A stretch of DNA of 64,000 nucleotides from UBA826 sp045564655 (GTDB lineage Bacteria; Chloroflexota; Dehalococcoidia; Lucifugimonadales; UBA826), in the NCBI GenBank assembly GCA_045564655.1, contig JBJLGX010000020.1, positions 130,332 through 194,331 on the forward strand, written 5' to 3'. The position numbers and the translations under genes were made by a program. Below, in pieces: positions 8,701 through 15,701 of this stretch; within the stretch, counting starts at the first letter, position 1, and every line of letters starts with the position of its first letter. The notes under the pieces were generated by a model that was given only the letters and a program-made list of their open reading frames with translations, was not told the DNA's origin and ran no database searches.

Positions 8701-9039
8701 GATGCAGCTAGAGCATACTGGGTATACACAACTAACAACGACCCAATAAAGGTTGATATTCCGGGCTACGACGGTGGTGCTCAACAGCTACCTCCAGCAA
8801 TAGCTTTGGTAAAAGGTTGGAACATGGTTCCTGCTGTATCTATAACAGGTTCAGCAATAGGTGCTACATTAGACAGTGATACATACTTCACAGGTTTGTC
8901 ATGGACAAGGGCTTATGGCTTTAATACCACGACAGATGCATATAGTAGCTTCATACCTACCACCGCAGCCGATACTAGTGTTGTAATTGGTAAAGGTTAC
9001 TGGCTCTTCTTGAGCAAGGCTGGTACCTTAGTACCTTAG
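5791..9039 (+). CDS. Large secreted Ig-like surface protein, probable S-layer component
   Basis: 1082-aa exported protein. The GTG start at 5791 is preceded by AAGGGGGT (5777-5784) and gives a textbook signal peptide: KNALK, a hydrophobic stretch, then SRAEA with cleavage near residue 31. The mature protein is Thr/Ser/Gly-rich with few Cys. It contains bacterial Ig-like/cadherin-like segments opening with PTISVVGPVDG (about 310), DSTAPNMTSAV (about 451), KPTISGAALDV (about 592) and KPTVSSFSPADG (about 797). Two C-terminal GWN repeats follow (GWNLISMPG near 913, GWNMVPA near 1009). Codon choice differs from its neighbours: Asn, Phe, Tyr and Asp often end in C (for example aac ttc ttc tac near 8375), as in very highly expressed genes. 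Tandem promoters, a structured leader and a strong terminator support this. The S-layer role is inferred; no SLH domain is seen. Confidence 0.75.
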   Translation: MKNALKFMSIGLVMVVLLMSQWTVNESRAEAATIAEDKVSWMNTSATVQKHYSPGPTGSETGATSSASFWLRDSALDTTKTASTTWYFNNNSGSDIGIDSEFTLFSASTTPIINSSTTCIAYNGATCGGIQEGGTVASSTSTFSTTNTASTSLSAITVTSSATGTTNTFSELVGWNKDNAVFKNKSTINGSSTVVAVYSYNIVDTYAGSAAGNKVAKVTSTSDAEGEWVSITQVTAPGSLSTDDEADYYNGSIVISKDAGSTTSGDGAVWVQDGDTLTVSYYGCGTSCTDAVTSTAVTSSATATIDFAVPTISVVGPVDGTITNDKTPEFTYTVADAASGFTATAPLTYVSSFVNNCKALSTEYSYADLGSKSMTITVALTPGTNWTTAATGTCDGAGSRTGGGFGVDGSTVTTTTTGTWHGSSTNYKIVVSDIAGNQKTITGSSANFTIDSTAPNMTSAVTGKKYSADKDTVAPYTLTGNDANDNFTVKVVFDESLGASSVETTDFTVDGVVPATVTLGGKDEFTDRLVYLGMENEIVHNSKPVVKLVGAVTDRVGNSLNDKPSGVSTGTDNSGSATDGIADKVTATDGVKPTISGAALDVDIIKKAGSSVLTFNSDENMKDNSNTIAGVCTCGVVLGGGSAGTASSTKLAVSLTSPTAGKATFKQATFSATGIYGIVINGKDVNNNVGNSGGTKVTSEDVSSQWSASTTAGTSKAVKLKKWPLADHDGDGTLHDGVSVTVNGVASAVTMSGTPIDWSEAETLTMTFVDAISNTDTVKITYYYVAAAQVVEVDISKPTVSSFSPADGSSSQNRRPMIGVTWDEDEYAGDTYTTVTLTKAELTDPAGTKTDVLANMNTSDNKNFFYRPTADLAYGDFVLTVSAKDTAGNEQVNKTGRFTVKARALTKVALLPGWNLISMPGTPTNTAINTVMDSAPKVETVLTYDPTVAGGWLSAVRNSSGDLAGTLGAVDAARAYWVYTTNNDPIKVDIPGYDGGAQQLPPAIALVKGWNMVPAVSITGSAIGATLDSDTYFTGLSWTRAYGFNTTTDAYSSFIPTTAADTSVVIGKGYWLFLSKAGTLVP

Positions 9040-9066
9040 AGGATATTCCTCTATAGGTTTTTAGAT

Positions 9067-9100
9067 GGCCTCTTCTCGCTCTTTGGAGTGGGGAGAGGCC
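9067..9100 (+). terminator. Strong intrinsic terminator after the surface-layer gene
   Basis: A 15-bp stem (9067-9081/9086-9100) with loop TTTG; all 15 positions pair if three G-U pairs are allowed. It is followed by TAATCTTTTATT. It lies between the surface-layer gene and the next surface gene, so the two may be expressed at different levels from one promoter by partial readthrough. Confidence 0.8.
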
Positions 9101-9127
9101 TAATCTTTTATTAGGGAGTATTATTTT

Positions 9128-10222
9128 ATGATTGGATTTAAAAGAATTGCTTTTTTGATAACTTTGGGCATTATTGCTTACTCCTTGAATTCCATTGGCG
9201 TTGAAGCAGCTGGTGGAGCTCCCCCTCCAAACCCAACCATTTATACGGGAACAATTACTGTTGGCGGGCAAACTCCAGCAGACAGTGAATTTGTTTTAGA
9301 GGGAGTTAGAAAAAGGTGCTTAGAAGGCTGTATTACTGCAAAAGTAGGATCTTTTGTTAGTGATGGTGGAATAATTGAAAATGGTTCATATGTTCTTACA
9401 TTTGGTCCACCAGATGCATCTTTTGTTAATTCTGTTATTACATTTCATTATGAAGGTGTAGTGAAAGCAGACCAGGAAGATTTATTTCTTATTTCTCCCT
9501 CTATTAGGACTGTACCAAGCTATAATCTCACATTTCCAGCATTGCCTGCCCCTACTCCTACAGCAGTTCCTGTAATAACACCTTCTGAAACAGCTCCTCA
9601 AGAAGATATTGTTGAGGTTCAAAATCCTGTTGTGATACTTCCTACAAATCCTGTTGTTGCTACTGATTCTTCGATACCGGTAGTTTCGGCAAATAATCTG
9701 TATTTATCGATTAGCGGTGAAATAGCCTATACATCTTCAGATTATGAAAATGTATCTCTTGAGTTACTTGCAAAAGTTGGTTCACATTTTAGCGACCCTG
9801 TTCCTATTATGGAATATGCAAAAGAAAAAGGAACAACCTTTGCTGTATTTGACTCGTTAATTCTTGAACCAAGTAGCTCTAAATTTATAGGCAAATCAAT
9901 TGATTTTTATATTAGAGTTTCTGATGGGTCATCAGAAGAAGTAAAAATTGTAGGGAACCCTTTAGTTTTTGGTGAAACACTGTCGGATATTGATATTGAA
10001 TTGGAGGCAGAAGGTTCTAATAACCCTCCTTCGACATCTCTTCTTCCTGAAGATAAGCAAGATTCATCTGACTCAGATAACGCTCTAGTAGGTGAAGACT
10101 CATCCGGTACTTGTGGCCGAGTAGAGTCCGTTTCTTTACTGCAAGGTTCAGGAGACATGGCTATGATGTTGGCTCCGATCCTGTTCTTAGTGGGATATAC
10201 TGGCTGGAGAAAGCGTAAGTAG
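9128..10222 (+). CDS. Cell-surface protein with signal peptide and C-terminal Cys-TM-Arg/Lys tail
   Basis: 364 aa. A signal peptide (about 1-27, ending GVEAA) is followed by two roughly similar beta-rich segments: about 38-130, with TGTITVGGQTP and AKVGSF, and about 190-290, with YLSISGEIAY and AKVGSHF. They are separated by a Pro/Thr-rich linker (131-180). A Ser/Asp-rich acidic stretch follows. The tail is GTCG (Cys 329), then GSGDMAMMLAP, a transmembrane helix (about 344-360) and RKRK at the very end. This layout resembles the CTERM families of protein-sorting signals (Cys/Gly, TM, basic end). No enzymatic motif is seen. It lies directly downstream of the surface-layer protein, beyond its terminator, with AGGGAG before the ATG. 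It may anchor or decorate the surface layer; that is inference. Confidence 0.65.
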   Translation: MIGFKRIAFLITLGIIAYSLNSIGVEAAGGAPPPNPTIYTGTITVGGQTPADSEFVLEGVRKRCLEGCITAKVGSFVSDGGIIENGSYVLTFGPPDASFVNSVITFHYEGVVKADQEDLFLISPSIRTVPSYNLTFPALPAPTPTAVPVITPSETAPQEDIVEVQNPVVILPTNPVVATDSSIPVVSANNLYLSISGEIAYTSSDYENVSLELLAKVGSHFSDPVPIMEYAKEKGTTFAVFDSLILEPSSSKFIGKSIDFYIRVSDGSSEEVKIVGNPLVFGETLSDIDIELEAEGSNNPPSTSLLPEDKQDSSDSDNALVGEDSSGTCGRVESVSLLQGSGDMAMMLAPILFLVGYTGWRKRK

Positions 10223-10239
10223 GGCAAAGTCTATACCTA

Positions 10240-10290
10240 AAATCCCCTGTGAGCTCCATATAGAAATTTATGCGAGTTTATAGGGGATTT
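10240..10290. terminator. Possible bidirectional terminator
   Basis: AAATCCCCT (10240-10248) and AGGGGATTT (10282-10290) form a 9-bp stem with a 33-nt loop, between two convergent genes. There is no clear U-run on either side, so Rho-independent action is uncertain. Confidence 0.4.
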
Positions 10291-10319
10291 GTATGACTAG
10301 ACTAGGTAATGTTGATTTT

Positions 10320-10952
10320 TTAACTGCGTTGCGGATTAAGTATCTGAACTTTTAATTCTGCTGGAAGTTTTGTTTCATCTATATTTAGTCTGTTGATTCC
10401 AGTTGTTTCTGTAGATCCCGTATTTGTAAGAAATGTATCTAATCCGGTAGGAGTGCTTCCATCATTGTCTTCGATATACTCTAATGGGATTAATATTCTT
10501 GGCTGAATTGCTGAGATTATTTCTTGAAGAAGTTCATGGCTTAATGAACTGTTTTTTGCAATAGGGGCTAATAAAATATTTGCTTGCCTCAGTTGGTCTA
10601 ACTGGCCGGACGTTAGTTTTTGATTTAATCCGCCCAATTGGCATATAACTAATCCTTCAGCTCTTATTGTATAGACTACATTAATTTCTTGGTTTAATTC
10701 GTCTAGCTGTGTTGGAATTCCAGTTATGTAATATTGGCCAATTTCATATTCACCTGGACCATTGACGATATAAGGATCACCACTAAGCGCTTTAGTAGTA
10801 GAATATTTTGGATTTGAATTGCTGACAGTAACTATATCGGATTTTCTAGATGGCATCATTCCACTATGCGAAGTGTCAAAAGGATCCGTGATTAGTATCT
10901 CATCTCTACTATTGATACAAACTGATGAATGCCCTAACCATGTTATTTCCAT
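10320..10952 (-). CDS. Metallo-beta-lactamase-fold protein lacking metal ligands (UlaG/COG2220-like)
   Basis: 210 aa from ATG 10952, which has AAGGGG eight nt upstream; a longer frame to 11021 lacks support. The backbone matches the small COG2220 hydrolase family: MEITWLGHSS, ITDPFD, DIVTVS, GPGEYEIG, and LIPLEY near the end. The family metal site is gone. HxHxDH is replaced by NSNPKY (residues 45-50), the GDLGH position reads GGLNQ, and the late His in IPMHY is Glu (IPLEY). The metal-dependent reaction is therefore unlikely and the protein is probably a non-catalytic relative. The gene is intact and divergent from ffh, so it is not an obvious pseudogene. Function unknown. Confidence 0.75.
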   Translation of the reverse strand: MEITWLGHSSVCINSRDEILITDPFDTSHSGMMPSRKSDIVTVSNSNPKYSTTKALSGDPYIVNGPGEYEIGQYYITGIPTQLDELNQEINVVYTIRAEGLVICQLGGLNQKLTSGQLDQLRQANILLAPIAKNSSLSHELLQEIISAIQPRILIPLEYIEDNDGSTPTGLDTFLTNTGSTETTGINRLNIDETKLPAELKVQILNPQRS

Positions 10953-11081
10953 TTGATAGTCCCCTTTTAAATGATTTAAACTAGTTACTTGAGTATAGCA
11001 ATCCTTAATGTAACGATTCAAGGAGAATAAGAATTCTATTTTCCTCTAGATGCTAATATTAATAATAGGTGAACTTAAATT

Positions 11082-12446
11082 ATGTTTGAAAATCTTACTG
11101 AAAAAATTTCCTCTGTTATATATAAACTTAATAATAAAGGGCGTTTGACACAAGATGACATTGAAGATGTATTAAAAGAGATACGCCTTGCTTTATTAGA
11201 CGCTGATGTCAATTTTAGGGTTGTTAAGTCTTTTATTGAATCAATGAGAGATAAACTTGTTCCGGGTGAACTTTTAGAAGCCCTTTCTCCTGGACAATAT
11301 GTTATTAAGATTGTTGATCAAGAATTGACTAATATTTTAGGTAACACATCTTCTGAACTTATTATTAAGACTGATAATTCTCAAAATAAAATTTTATTAA
11401 TTGGCTTAAATGGTTCCGGTAAAACAACTTCATCTGCAAAATTGGCACTCCATTTATCAAAGAATAATCATAATCCTCTTCTGATACCGGCCGATATTCA
11501 TAGGCCTGCTGCAATCGATCAGTTGAAAATTCTAGGTAATTCTATAGATATTCCAGTGTTTGACTCGGACCCTTCTCAGGATCCTGAAATTATTGTGAAG
11601 GAAGGTTTGGAATTAGCCAAAAATATTAATTCTGATTTCATTATTGTAGATACTGCAGGTAGATTTACGATAGATGACGATTTAATGTCTGAATTGGAAT
11701 TAATTAAAAATGTTGTAGAACCTAATGAAATTCTATTGGTCGTAGATGCAATGACTGGCCAAGAGGCTGTTAATATAGCTCAAGATTTCAATGAAAAGAT
11801 TGGTATAACTGGACTGATTTTAACAAAAATGGATGGTGATGCGAGAGGTGGTGCAGCTTTATCTATATCATCTGTAACAGGGGTGCCAGTAAAATTTATA
11901 GGACTTGGCGAAGATGTCAATTCATTAGAAGTTTTCCATCCAGATAGATTGTCGTCACGTATTCTAGGTATGGGCGATATCCTTACTCTTGCAGAAAAAG
12001 CCCAAGAATCTTTTGACGAGGATAATATGGCTCGTATGGAACAGAAGATTCGCAAGGCAACATTTGATCTTGAAGATTTCTTAGATCAAATGCAGGCAAT
12101 AAAAAAAATGGGCTCTTTTGGTCAAATATTGGAAATGATTCCAGGTATCTCTAATATTAAAAATAATATTTCAGAAGATGCTGTGAACGAGAACCATTTG
12201 GATAAAATTGAAGCTATTATTTATTCCATGACCCTACAAGAACGTCAAAAACCTGAAATAATAGGAGGAAGTAGACGCAAGAGAATTGCAACAGGTAGTG
12301 GGACTTCCCCCAAAGATGTGAATCAATTGTTAAATCAATTTAAGCAAATGCGTAAAATGATGAAGGACATGAGTTCTCCTAAAGGTCAAAAGAAAATGAT
12401 GCGAATGATGTCGCAATCTAAAGGCTCCAATAAATTTCCGTTTTAA
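11082..12446 (+). CDS. ffh: Signal recognition particle protein Ffh (SRP54)
   Basis: GTPase that binds signal sequences and SRP RNA and hands ribosomes to FtsY at the membrane. 454 aa. N domain (about 1-85, KISSVIYKLNNKGRLTQDDI), G domain with GLNGSGKTTSSAKLA (G1), DTAGR (G3) and TKMDGDARGGAALS (G4 and the SRP-specific region). The methionine-rich M domain follows (QMRKMMKDM, KKMMRMMSQ at the C-terminus) with the RNA-binding segment SRRKRIATGSG. All expected parts are present. It leads a same-strand run through rny, the PHP gene and plsY to aspS. Confidence 0.98.
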   Translation: MFENLTEKISSVIYKLNNKGRLTQDDIEDVLKEIRLALLDADVNFRVVKSFIESMRDKLVPGELLEALSPGQYVIKIVDQELTNILGNTSSELIIKTDNSQNKILLIGLNGSGKTTSSAKLALHLSKNNHNPLLIPADIHRPAAIDQLKILGNSIDIPVFDSDPSQDPEIIVKEGLELAKNINSDFIIVDTAGRFTIDDDLMSELELIKNVVEPNEILLVVDAMTGQEAVNIAQDFNEKIGITGLILTKMDGDARGGAALSISSVTGVPVKFIGLGEDVNSLEVFHPDRLSSRILGMGDILTLAEKAQESFDEDNMARMEQKIRKATFDLEDFLDQMQAIKKMGSFGQILEMIPGISNIKNNISEDAVNENHLDKIEAIIYSMTLQERQKPEIIGGSRRKRIATGSGTSPKDVNQLLNQFKQMRKMMKDMSSPKGQKKMMRMMSQSKGSNKFPF

Positions 12447-12505
12447 ATGGTAGAATATATGTAGTTAACATAAGTTAACAACAATTTAATAAGGGGGTGG
12501 ATCGC

Positions 12506-14035
12506 GTGGATAATTTTTTCACATTAGCGATTACTATCCTTAGCTGTATTATATTAGGATTAATAGTAGGCTTATTGTATCGTCGAGTACTAGAGTTGTT
12601 TGCTTCTAAATCTGCTTTGACAAAAGCAGAACAGATTGTAGAAGATGCAGACGAAAAGGTTAAAACGATGATCCTGCAAGCCAAAGAGGAAGCTTTACAA
12701 ACACGTCGAGAAGGCGAAACTGAAATAAGGGAAAGAAGAGCTGAGATAAGATCTGTAGAAAGGCGAATTTCAAACAGAGAAGAAAATATAGAAGGAAGAT
12801 CTCGGAACCTTGAAAGGCGTGAGAAAAAAGTAACAGATCGTGAAAAAGAAATTGATCACATTTACTCTGAAGTGCAAGAGTTAAAAGATAGTGAAGTTCT
12901 TGCTCTTGAAAAAGTGGCTGACATGTCTATGGACGATGCCAAAGATCTTATTATAAAACAGGCTGAGGACGATATTAGCCATGAACTAGCTATTAAGTAC
13001 AGGGATATGGAACAAGATGCCCAAAATACTGCTAGTGAAAAGGCTAGAATGGTGTTGGGGCAAGCTATACAGAGATTGGCTTCTGATGTCGTATCAGAGG
13101 CTACTGTTTCGAGTGTTCCTATACCTAGTGACGATATGAAAGGTCGTTTAATTGGTAGAGAAGGTAGAAATATACGAGCTATAGAAGCCGCTACTGGTGT
13201 TGATCTCATAATTGACGATACTCCAGAAGCAGTTACTCTTTCATGTTTTGATCCTGTTCGAAGAGAAATAGCCCGACTAACTGTAGATAAATTAGTTGCG
13301 GACGGAAGAATTCATCCTGCTAGAATTGAAGAGATGGCAGAAAAATCTAAGAAAGAAGTTGAAGAATCTATCTGGAAAAGTGGAGAATCTGCTGTAATTG
13401 ATGCTAACGTTAGGGGATTGCATACAGAAGTGGTTAGACTTCTTGGGCGATTAAAATATCGCTATAGTTATGGTGAAAATGTATTAATGCATTCGCTAGA
13501 AGTTGGACATTTAGCAGGGTTGATGGCTGCTGAAGTTGGAGCTAATGTTAAAGTCGCCAAGTTAGGGGGCTTATTACATGATATTGGTAAAGCTCTTACT
13601 CATGAAATAGAAGGTCCTCATGCTCAAATTGGAGCCGATATAGCCAAAAAGTACAAGATATCTAGAAGAGTCACAACATGTATTGCAGAACACCATGACG
13701 ATGAAATGAGTTCTGTAGAATCATTTTTGGTTGCCGCAGCGGATGCTTTAAGCGCTGCTCGCCCAGGTTCTAGAAGAGACACCTTAGATAATTATGTTAA
13801 AAGAATGGAAGAGCTTGAAGAAGTTGCTAGCAATTTTGAAGGTATAAATAGGTGTTTTGCTATTCAGGCTGGAAGAGAAGTTCGGATTATGGTGGAACCA
13901 GATGTTGTTGATGATGTTTCAGCAAGTGAGTTAGCTAGAGATATTGTTAAAAGCATTGAAGAGAAACTTGCTTATCCAGGTCAGATTAAAGTTGTAGTTA
14001 TTCGTGAAAAACGATCTGTTCAATATGCAAAATAA
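12506..14035 (+). CDS. rny: Ribonuclease Y
   Basis: Membrane-anchored endoribonuclease that starts mRNA decay in bacteria without RNase E. 509 aa from GTG 12506, which has AAGGGGGTG at 12491-12499; the GTG at 12497 lies inside that Shine-Dalgarno. One N-terminal TM helix (about 5-27), a long charged coiled coil (about 30-150, REGETEIRERRAEIRSVERR), a KH domain (GRLIGREGRNIRAIE) and the HD catalytic domain (LLHDIGKALTHE) followed by the Rny C-terminal region. Together with Rho it defines the RNA-decay and termination set of this organism. Confidence 0.97.
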   Translation: MDNFFTLAITILSCIILGLIVGLLYRRVLELFASKSALTKAEQIVEDADEKVKTMILQAKEEALQTRREGETEIRERRAEIRSVERRISNREENIEGRSRNLERREKKVTDREKEIDHIYSEVQELKDSEVLALEKVADMSMDDAKDLIIKQAEDDISHELAIKYRDMEQDAQNTASEKARMVLGQAIQRLASDVVSEATVSSVPIPSDDMKGRLIGREGRNIRAIEAATGVDLIIDDTPEAVTLSCFDPVRREIARLTVDKLVADGRIHPARIEEMAEKSKKEVEESIWKSGESAVIDANVRGLHTEVVRLLGRLKYRYSYGENVLMHSLEVGHLAGLMAAEVGANVKVAKLGGLLHDIGKALTHEIEGPHAQIGADIAKKYKISRRVTTCIAEHHDDEMSSVESFLVAAADALSAARPGSRRDTLDNYVKRMEELEEVASNFEGINRCFAIQAGREVRIMVEPDVVDDVSASELARDIVKSIEEKLAYPGQIKVVVIREKRSVQYAK

Positions 14036-14086
14036 TGATTTGATTTTTTAGTAATTATAAATATTTCTGGGTTATGGATACCTGAA

Positions 14087-14950
14087 ATGGCATCATACAA
14101 ATTCGAAGTAGATTTACATTTACATACTACTCATTCTGACGGAACATTGAGTCCTGAAGATCTGCTAAGGCTTTGTCAAAGTAAAGGTTTGAAATTTATT
14201 TCGATTACTGACCATGATACAACTTCAGCCTTATCAGAATCAGAAGAAATCGCTGCCGATCTAGGTATGAATATAATTCCAGGCATAGAACTGGGCGCAT
14301 TATGGGAATCATCAGAGATACATATACTTGGTTATTATGTAGACCAACATGATTTGAATTTTCAGAATGTCTTGTCTGAACTCAGGGCTGATAGAATTAT
14401 TCGTGGTGAAGCGATGGTGAATAAATTACAAGGCATGGGTCTGGAGATTTCTTTTGAAAGAGTCCAGGAGCTAGCAGATGGAGGTTCAGTAGGTAGACCT
14501 CATATTGCTCAAGCTTTAACAGAATTAGGATACGTTAAAAATCCTAAACAAGCATTTGACAAATTTATTGGCGATCGGAGTGAAGGATTTGTTGCGAGGA
14601 AACTATTAGGTTTGGAAGATTCTATCAAACTGCTAATTGATAACGGAGCATTACCTGTGTTAGCTCACCCTTTAATGTCTTCAGCAAAATCCGCGAGAAA
14701 AACCCTTAATGGGTTAAATGAATTATTACCTATGATGAAAGAGTGGGGCCTAGTGGGGATGGAAGTATATTATGGTAGTTATGATAATAATCAGGTTAGT
14801 AAGCTTTTGAATTTTGCAAATCAATATTCATTAGTCCCTTGTGGGGGTAGTGATTACCACGCACTTGGAAATCCTATTGAATCTAAACCTGGTGATTCAG
14901 GACCACCTATAGATACTATTGAAAGATTGAAATTGTTAAACGAGCAGTAA
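14087..14950 (+). CDS. PHP-domain phosphoesterase (RNase AM / YciV-TrpH type)
   Basis: 287 aa. The polymerase-and-histidinol-phosphatase metal site is intact: DLHLHTTHSDG at the N-terminus, SITDHDTTSA, IPGIELGA, LAHP, and GGSDYHA at the C-terminus. Family members of this type are 3',5'-nucleoside bisphosphate phosphatases or 5'-3' exoribonucleases that trim rRNA 5' ends. The position right after RNase Y fits an RNA-processing role, which is inferred. Its TAA overlaps the plsY ATG (TAATG), showing translational coupling. Confidence 0.85.
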   Translation: MASYKFEVDLHLHTTHSDGTLSPEDLLRLCQSKGLKFISITDHDTTSALSESEEIAADLGMNIIPGIELGALWESSEIHILGYYVDQHDLNFQNVLSELRADRIIRGEAMVNKLQGMGLEISFERVQELADGGSVGRPHIAQALTELGYVKNPKQAFDKFIGDRSEGFVARKLLGLEDSIKLLIDNGALPVLAHPLMSSAKSARKTLNGLNELLPMMKEWGLVGMEVYYGSYDNNQVSKLLNFANQYSLVPCGGSDYHALGNPIESKPGDSGPPIDTIERLKLLNEQ

Positions 14951-15624
14951 TGCTAGTAGATATTAGATTCCTGTCGTTTTTAGGAATGATTATATATCTT
15001 ATATCTTCTATTCCAGTTTCATATATATGGATAAAAAGTCTTAAAAATGGATTGAATTTAGATCAAGTAGGGACTGGTAATTTAGGATCATCAAATACCA
15101 AGAATGCCTCAGGGTATCTTTCGGCTATTTGCATTTCGCTTATCGATATATTTCTTAAAGGGTTTTTACCGATATATGTTTTTGATAATATTTTTGGATA
15201 TTCGTGGGAATTATTTATTTATGGATTACTCATAGTAGTAGGTCATAATTGGTCAATATTCATGAGTTTTAAAGGAGGCCGAGGAGTAGCTGTTTCTATA
15301 GGTGTTTTATTAGCTATAGAAACCTTGAGGCCAATTTTCTTAATTATTGCCATTCCAGTTTTAATAAGTAGATTGGTTGTTTATAAAGATAGTGCGTTAT
15401 GGACATTGGTAACTATTATTTTATTAGTTTTGATGACATTTCTTTTATCTTCAGATATTGTGGAAAGAATATTTACGCTTATTTTAGCTATATTTTTAAT
15501 ATCTAAAAGGGTCTTAACAAATGAATGGCGATTTCCTGATGATCCAAATAGAATTAAAGTCTTATTTTACAGAATTGTTTTTGATAGAGATATAAAATCA
15601 AAATATTTATGGATTAATCAGTAG
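14950..15624 (+). CDS. plsY: Glycerol-3-phosphate acyltransferase PlsY
   Basis: Integral membrane enzyme that acylates glycerol-3-phosphate from acyl-phosphate, the first step of phospholipid synthesis. 224 aa, several hydrophobic helices. The three PlsY motifs are visible: SIPVSYIW (motif near TM1), GTGNLGSSNT (in place of the usual GSGNIGATN) and GHNWSIFMSFKGGRGVA. The C-terminus is slightly longer than in E. coli and ends in a charged tail. It overlaps the PHP gene stop by one base. Confidence 0.93.
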   Translation: MLVDIRFLSFLGMIIYLISSIPVSYIWIKSLKNGLNLDQVGTGNLGSSNTKNASGYLSAICISLIDIFLKGFLPIYVFDNIFGYSWELFIYGLLIVVGHNWSIFMSFKGGRGVAVSIGVLLAIETLRPIFLIIAIPVLISRLVVYKDSALWTLVTIILLVLMTFLLSSDIVERIFTLILAIFLISKRVLTNEWRFPDDPNRIKVLFYRIVFDRDIKSKYLWINQ

Positions 15625-15641
15625 CATTATAGTGTGCGTAG

Positions 15642-15660
15642 TTCGATTCGAAAGTATAAT
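15642..15660 (+). promoter_or_regulatory. Candidate aspS promoter with overlapping palindrome
   Basis: TATAAT at 15655-15660, preceded by the odd palindrome TTCGA-T-TCGAA (15642-15652) where a -10/-35 spacer would be. There is no good -35. The palindrome could be an operator. Low certainty. Confidence 0.35.
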
Positions 15661-15701
15661 GGTATGAATTTATAAAAATAGAGTAAATTTGGAGAGGTAT
15701 A

